Positions 5,730 through 8,561 of a stretch of DNA of 8,561 bases are shown piece after piece. The translations under genes and the position numbers were made by a program. The stretch covers positions 1-8,561 of the forward strand of contig JAADGX010000165.1 of NCBI GenBank assembly GCA_013152135.1. Direction: 5' to 3'. The notes under the pieces are model-generated. The model was not told the DNA's origin. It saw nothing but the letters and a program-made list of their open reading frames with translations, and searched no databases. The DNA is from Chlorobiota bacterium. GTDB taxonomy: Bacteria > Bacteroidota > Ignavibacteria > SZUA-365 > JAADGX01. Position 1 is the stretch's first letter. Each line of letters opens with the position of its first letter.

Positions 5730-7106
5730 ATGTCTGTCATCGAACGGGCCGTCGTAAAGTCATCCGCGCCGGCCTTGACCCCAACCCAGATCGTCAAGGC
5801 GCTGGACCAATACATCATCGGGCAGGACGAGGCCAAGAAATCCGTCGCCATCGCCCTGCGGAACCGGTGGCGCCGGCAACAGGTGCCGGACGCCATGCGC
5901 GAAGAAATCATGCCGAACAATATCATCCTCATCGGCCCGACGGGCGTGGGGAAAACGGAAATCGCCCGACGGCTGGCCAAGCTGGTCGGGTCGCCATTCA
6001 TCAAGGTGGAAGCCTCGAAGTTCACCGAGGTCGGCTACGTGGGGCGCGACGTGGAATCCATGATCCGCGACCTCACCGAAATGGCGGTGAACATGGTGAA
6101 GGCGGAAAAGGAAATCGAGGTGCAGGGCAAGGCGGAAGTGCAGGCGGAAGAACGCATCCTCGACCTCCTGCTTCCCCGGTCGCCGGGTATCGCCGAGGAG
6201 AGCGTCGAGGGCGAGGAAATGCGGAACCAGACGCGGGAAAAACTCCGCGAGCAGCTCCGCGCCGGAAAGCTCGACCACCGGAAAGTCGATCTTGAAATAT
6301 CGGTCAAGGGAAACGCCGCGCTCGGCGTGTTCGGTCCCATGGGAATGGAAGACCTCGGGATCAATCTCCAGGACCTCCTGTCGAACATGATGCCGAAAAA
6401 ACGCAAGCACCGGAAAGTCTCGATTGCGGAAGCCCGCGAGATCCTGGTGCAGGAAGAGGCGCAGAAGCTCATCGACATGGACGCCGTCGTGAAGGAAGCC
6501 ATCCACAGGGTCGAGAACAGCGGAATCGTGTTCCTCGATGAAATCGACAAGGTCGCGGGCACCGATTCCACGTCCGGACCGGACGTTTCCCGCGAAGGGG
6601 TCCAGCGCGACTTGCTGCCCATCGTCGAGGGCTCGACCGTCGCCACCAAGTACGGCCACGTGTGCACGGATCACATTCTCTTCATCGCCTCCGGCGCGTT
6701 CCACGTCAGCAAGCCTTCGGACCTGATTCCGGAGCTGCAGGGGCGGTTCCCCATCCGGGTCGAGTTGAGGAGCCTGAGCGAGGAGGATTTCGTGAAGATC
6801 CTCACCCTTCCGCAGAACGCCCTCATCAAGCAGTACAAGGCGCTCCTGGAATCGGAAGGCGTGGCCATCGAGTTCACCGACGATGCCATCGCCGCCGTCG
6901 CCCGTATCGCCTTCCAAGTGAACGAGGATGTTGAAAACATCGGCGCCCGCCGCCTCCACACCATCCTGACGACGCTGCTCGAAGACGTCCTCTTCGAGGC
7001 CCCGGACGCTCTCGCCACGGACCGGATCGTCGTGGATGCCGAGATGGTGGAAGCGAAGCTGGATGACCTCGTGAAGAACCGCGACCTCAGCCGGTATATC
7101 CTCTGA
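5730..7106 (+). CDS. hslU: ATP-dependent protease ATPase subunit HslU (ClpY)
   Basis: HslU is the AAA+ unfoldase that recognises, unfolds and threads substrates into HslV and allosterically switches the peptidase on. The 458 residues are close to the usual length. Visible elements are YIIGQDEAKK (28-37), Walker A GPTGVGKT (69-76), the pore loop GYVG (102-105), a variable intermediate (I) domain from about 110 to 240, Walker B IVFLDEID (266-273), a sensor-1 region (IASGAFH, 319-325), the arginine-finger region LQGRFPIRVEL (336-346) and sensor-2 GARRLH (405-410). The C-terminus LSRYIL is the normal tail that inserts into HslV pockets, so the pair should be functional. It starts 4 bases after hslV, and its TGA shares one base with the ATG of the next gene. 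Confidence 0.98.
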   Translation: MSVIERAVVKSSAPALTPTQIVKALDQYIIGQDEAKKSVAIALRNRWRRQQVPDAMREEIMPNNIILIGPTGVGKTEIARRLAKLVGSPFIKVEASKFTEVGYVGRDVESMIRDLTEMAVNMVKAEKEIEVQGKAEVQAEERILDLLLPRSPGIAEESVEGEEMRNQTREKLREQLRAGKLDHRKVDLEISVKGNAALGVFGPMGMEDLGINLQDLLSNMMPKKRKHRKVSIAEAREILVQEEAQKLIDMDAVVKEAIHRVENSGIVFLDEIDKVAGTDSTSGPDVSREGVQRDLLPIVEGSTVATKYGHVCTDHILFIASGAFHVSKPSDLIPELQGRFPIRVELRSLSEEDFVKILTLPQNALIKQYKALLESEGVAIEFTDDAIAAVARIAFQVNEDVENIGARRLHTILTTLLEDVLFEAPDALATDRIVVDAEMVEAKLDDLVKNRDLSRYIL

Positions 7107-7690
7107 TGACTGCCCCGGAACGCCTGCCCCGGACCTCGAAGATCTTCCTGACTCTCCTGGTTTTTTCGGGCATACTGTGGTTTGGCGGGATCGTGTACCG
7201 CGCTCTCATCGCCAACGAATTTTTCGTCGCCAATACGCTGGACTACCTGCCGGATATTTCCCCGGACAAGGAACGGGTGCTTTTTCAGCTCCTCGCCAGC
7301 AGCTCGACGATCATCGTTATCAGCTATTTCGTGTTCCTGGCGTCGGTCATCGGTATTGTGAAAAGCATGAAGATCCGCCTGAAAGACAACGGCTGGTTGA
7401 TGGCCGCGCTGATCCTGTTTTTCATGTTCGTGCCGGTGGAGATATTCACGGCGTACCTCGACGTGGATTTCATCCTGGACTGGCGGAGCGCCATGTCGGT
7501 CATACACGAAAAAGGCCTGCAGGAGTATACCCGTTACAGCGGGGACCTGCGAAAGACGCTGGCGCACCGTATCGGCGCCCTCGGCGGCTTGCCGGTAATC
7601 GCGTTGTTGAGTTACTTTTCCGCCCTGGTGCTGGTGATCTGGAAACCGCTGCGGAAAACCGAATCCGTTGAAACCCGTGAGACGCAATGA
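7106..7690 (+). CDS. Four-helix membrane protein of unknown function
   Basis: I do not recognise a family for this 194-residue protein. Four hydrophobic segments are clear, near residues 12-33, 65-87, 97-118 and 157-179, which puts both ends on the same side of the inner membrane. Two longer loops lie between helices 1 and 2 (34-64) and helices 3 and 4 (119-156); the second holds charged and aromatic residues (DVDFILDWRSAM, 119-130). No catalytic motif or cysteine pair is evident. The tail (180-194) is polar and charged. The start codon overlaps the hslU stop (TGATG) and there is no ribosome site of its own, so translation probably depends on hslU. The next gene overlaps its end by 4 bases. 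A role in membrane-protein quality control with HslVU is possible, but this is inference from position only. Confidence 0.75.
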   Translation: MTAPERLPRTSKIFLTLLVFSGILWFGGIVYRALIANEFFVANTLDYLPDISPDKERVLFQLLASSSTIIVISYFVFLASVIGIVKSMKIRLKDNGWLMAALILFFMFVPVEIFTAYLDVDFILDWRSAMSVIHEKGLQEYTRYSGDLRKTLAHRIGALGGLPVIALLSYFSALVLVIWKPLRKTESVETRETQ

Positions 7691-7962
7691 AAAAGAACAA
7701 AGCCAAGGAACTCATGCTCGAGGAACTGCGCCAGGTGTGCCAGTCCCTGGAATTCGACGTGCTGTTCGAGCGCGGCGATTTTGAGGGTGGCGCCTGCATT
7801 CTGCGCGACCGCCGCCTCATCGTGATCAATAAACGCTTTCCGATCGAGAAGAGGGCGTCGGTGCTGGCGCGGGCGTTGGGCGAGATCGGCGTCGAGGGCG
7901 TGTTCATGAAGCCCGCCGTGCGCGAATTCATCGAAGAGGAAATGGCCCGGTCGACCGCGTGA
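7687..7962 (+). CDS. Small conserved-looking protein of unknown function (91 residues)
   Basis: This is a soluble, charged 91-residue protein with no signal peptide or membrane segment. The apparent order is an N-terminal helix (5-22), strands around FDVLFERGDFEGGACILRDRRLIVINKR (23-50), a second helix (53-67) and a C-terminal helix rich in E (KPAVREFIEEEMA, 75-87). Two cysteines (18, 37) are present but no metal-binding pattern. I cannot assign a named family. The gene overlaps both neighbours by 4 bases (ATGA at the start, GTGA at the end), which, with normal codon use, supports it as a real gene made together with the membrane protein and the MBL hydrolase. A partner role for the hydrolase is conjecture. 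Confidence 0.75.
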   Translation: MKKNKAKELMLEELRQVCQSLEFDVLFERGDFEGGACILRDRRLIVINKRFPIEKRASVLARALGEIGVEGVFMKPAVREFIEEEMARSTA

Positions 7963-8561
7963 ACCTGCGATGCACAATTCTGGGCTCGGGCACGTCCCAG
8001 GGAGTCCCGGTCATCGGCTGTTCGTGCGCGACCTGCCGCTCGTCCGACCCGCGGGACAACCGCCTCCGCCCGTCGATCCTGATCGAGACCGAAGGAAAGA
8101 CGTTCCTGGTCGATACCTCGTCGGATTTCCGGCAGCAGATGCTGCGCTCCCGCCCGGAGCGGCTCGACGCGGTGCTGTACACCCACCACCACTTCGATCA
8201 CATCGGTGGATTCGACGATCTGCGCCAGTTCAATCATCTCCAGGATGGACCGGTCGAATGCTATGGCTTGAAATCGACACTGGACGAGATCCGTGTATCG
8301 TTCCGCTATGCTTTCGACGAAGATGTTCAGAAGGGCGGCGGCGTCCCGGTTGTCGCGCTGCACGAGGTGGCGCCCGGCGAATTCACGCCTGGCGGAACGG
8401 TGGTGCGGGCGATCCCGGTCCTGCACGGCCGCCTGGAAATCTTCGCCTACCGCATCGGGGATTTCGCCTACGTGACGGACGTCAGCCGGATACCCGAGGA
8501 ATCATACGAGGCGCTGCGCGGGTTGAAAGTGCTCGTGTTGAACGCGTTGCGCCACCTGCCG
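7959..8561 (+). CDS. MBL-fold metallo-hydrolase, PhnP-like (COG1235 type), partial at right edge
   Basis: The frame from GTG 7959 is open for 201 codons to the window end and encodes a metallo-beta-lactamase-fold hydrolase. The N-terminal ILGSGTSQGVPVIGC (7-21) followed by C21-x-C23-x2-C26 matches the PhnP type, in which these cysteines hold a structural zinc. The active-site motif THHHFDH (75-81) supplies H76, H78, D80 and H81; H156 (VLHG) and D174 (VTDVS) are the further metal ligands. PhnP itself cleaves phosphoribosyl cyclic phosphate in phosphonate breakdown, but no phn genes are visible, so the substrate here is probably another cyclic phosphodiester or is unknown. Relatives have about 250 residues, so some 50 are missing, including the last histidine ligand. 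GTG is chosen because it overlaps the previous stop (GTGA) and gives the normal family N-terminus; it has no separate ribosome site at good spacing. Confidence 0.92.
   Translation, partial: MNLRCTILGSGTSQGVPVIGCSCATCRSSDPRDNRLRPSILIETEGKTFLVDTSSDFRQQMLRSRPERLDAVLYTHHHFDHIGGFDDLRQFNHLQDGPVECYGLKSTLDEIRVSFRYAFDEDVQKGGGVPVVALHEVAPGEFTPGGTVVRAIPVLHGRLEIFAYRIGDFAYVTDVSRIPEESYEALRGLKVLVLNALRHLP

Noticed and set aside
5760..6959. 399-codon open frame on the minus strand inside hslU
   Set aside because: It is the antisense of hslU; the protein is a histidine- and aspartate-rich pattern caused by codon bias and has no family features.
1..8561. Mobile element, prophage, CRISPR or defence island
   Set aside because: No transposase, integrase, repeat array or terminal inverted repeats were seen; the genes are core or conserved-looking and tightly packed with even composition.

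Overview
The window is a compact bacterial housekeeping region of moderately high G+C. It holds two transcription units pointing away from each other across a 242-base AT-rich gap (2805-3046). I found no mobile element, CRISPR array, tRNA or rRNA gene. The gene set is HslVU, sigma-54, a DUF3109 protein next to rpoN, a bacterial family B DNA polymerase and a PhnP-like metallo-hydrolase. It would suit a Gram-negative lineage of the FCB type (Calditrichota, KSB1, Ignavibacteria, Zixibacteria and similar). That placement is inference from gene content and cannot be settled from this window.

Left arm, minus strand: dprA (2804 to 1689), the single-stranded-DNA binding protein that loads RecA onto incoming DNA, is followed 73 bases later by the first 538 codons of a family B DNA polymerase (1615 to the left edge). 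This polymerase keeps its palm motifs as far as can be read. All four usual carboxylates of its 3'-5' exonuclease domain appear to be replaced, so it is predicted not to proofread.

Right arm, plus strand: a cysteine-rich DUF3109 protein (3047-3637) lies 2 bases before rpoN (3640-5139). After a 55-base gap with a GC-rich hairpin come hslV (5195-5725) and hslU (5730-7106), the peptidase and unfoldase of one ATP-dependent protease. They run directly into a four-helix membrane protein (7106-7690), a 91-residue protein of unknown function (7687-7962) and an MBL-fold phosphodiesterase of the PhnP type (7959 to the right edge). The last three junctions overlap by 1 to 4 bases, so hslU to the hydrolase is probably one translationally coupled message.

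The main items for a second look are the exonuclease-dead polymerase beside dprA, a symmetric pair of sigma-54-like -24/-12 sites sharing one TTTGCAAA core in the divergent gap upstream of rpoN, and the uncharacterised membrane and small proteins coupled to hslVU. I do not see a clear new defence or mobile system here; most of the window is core machinery.
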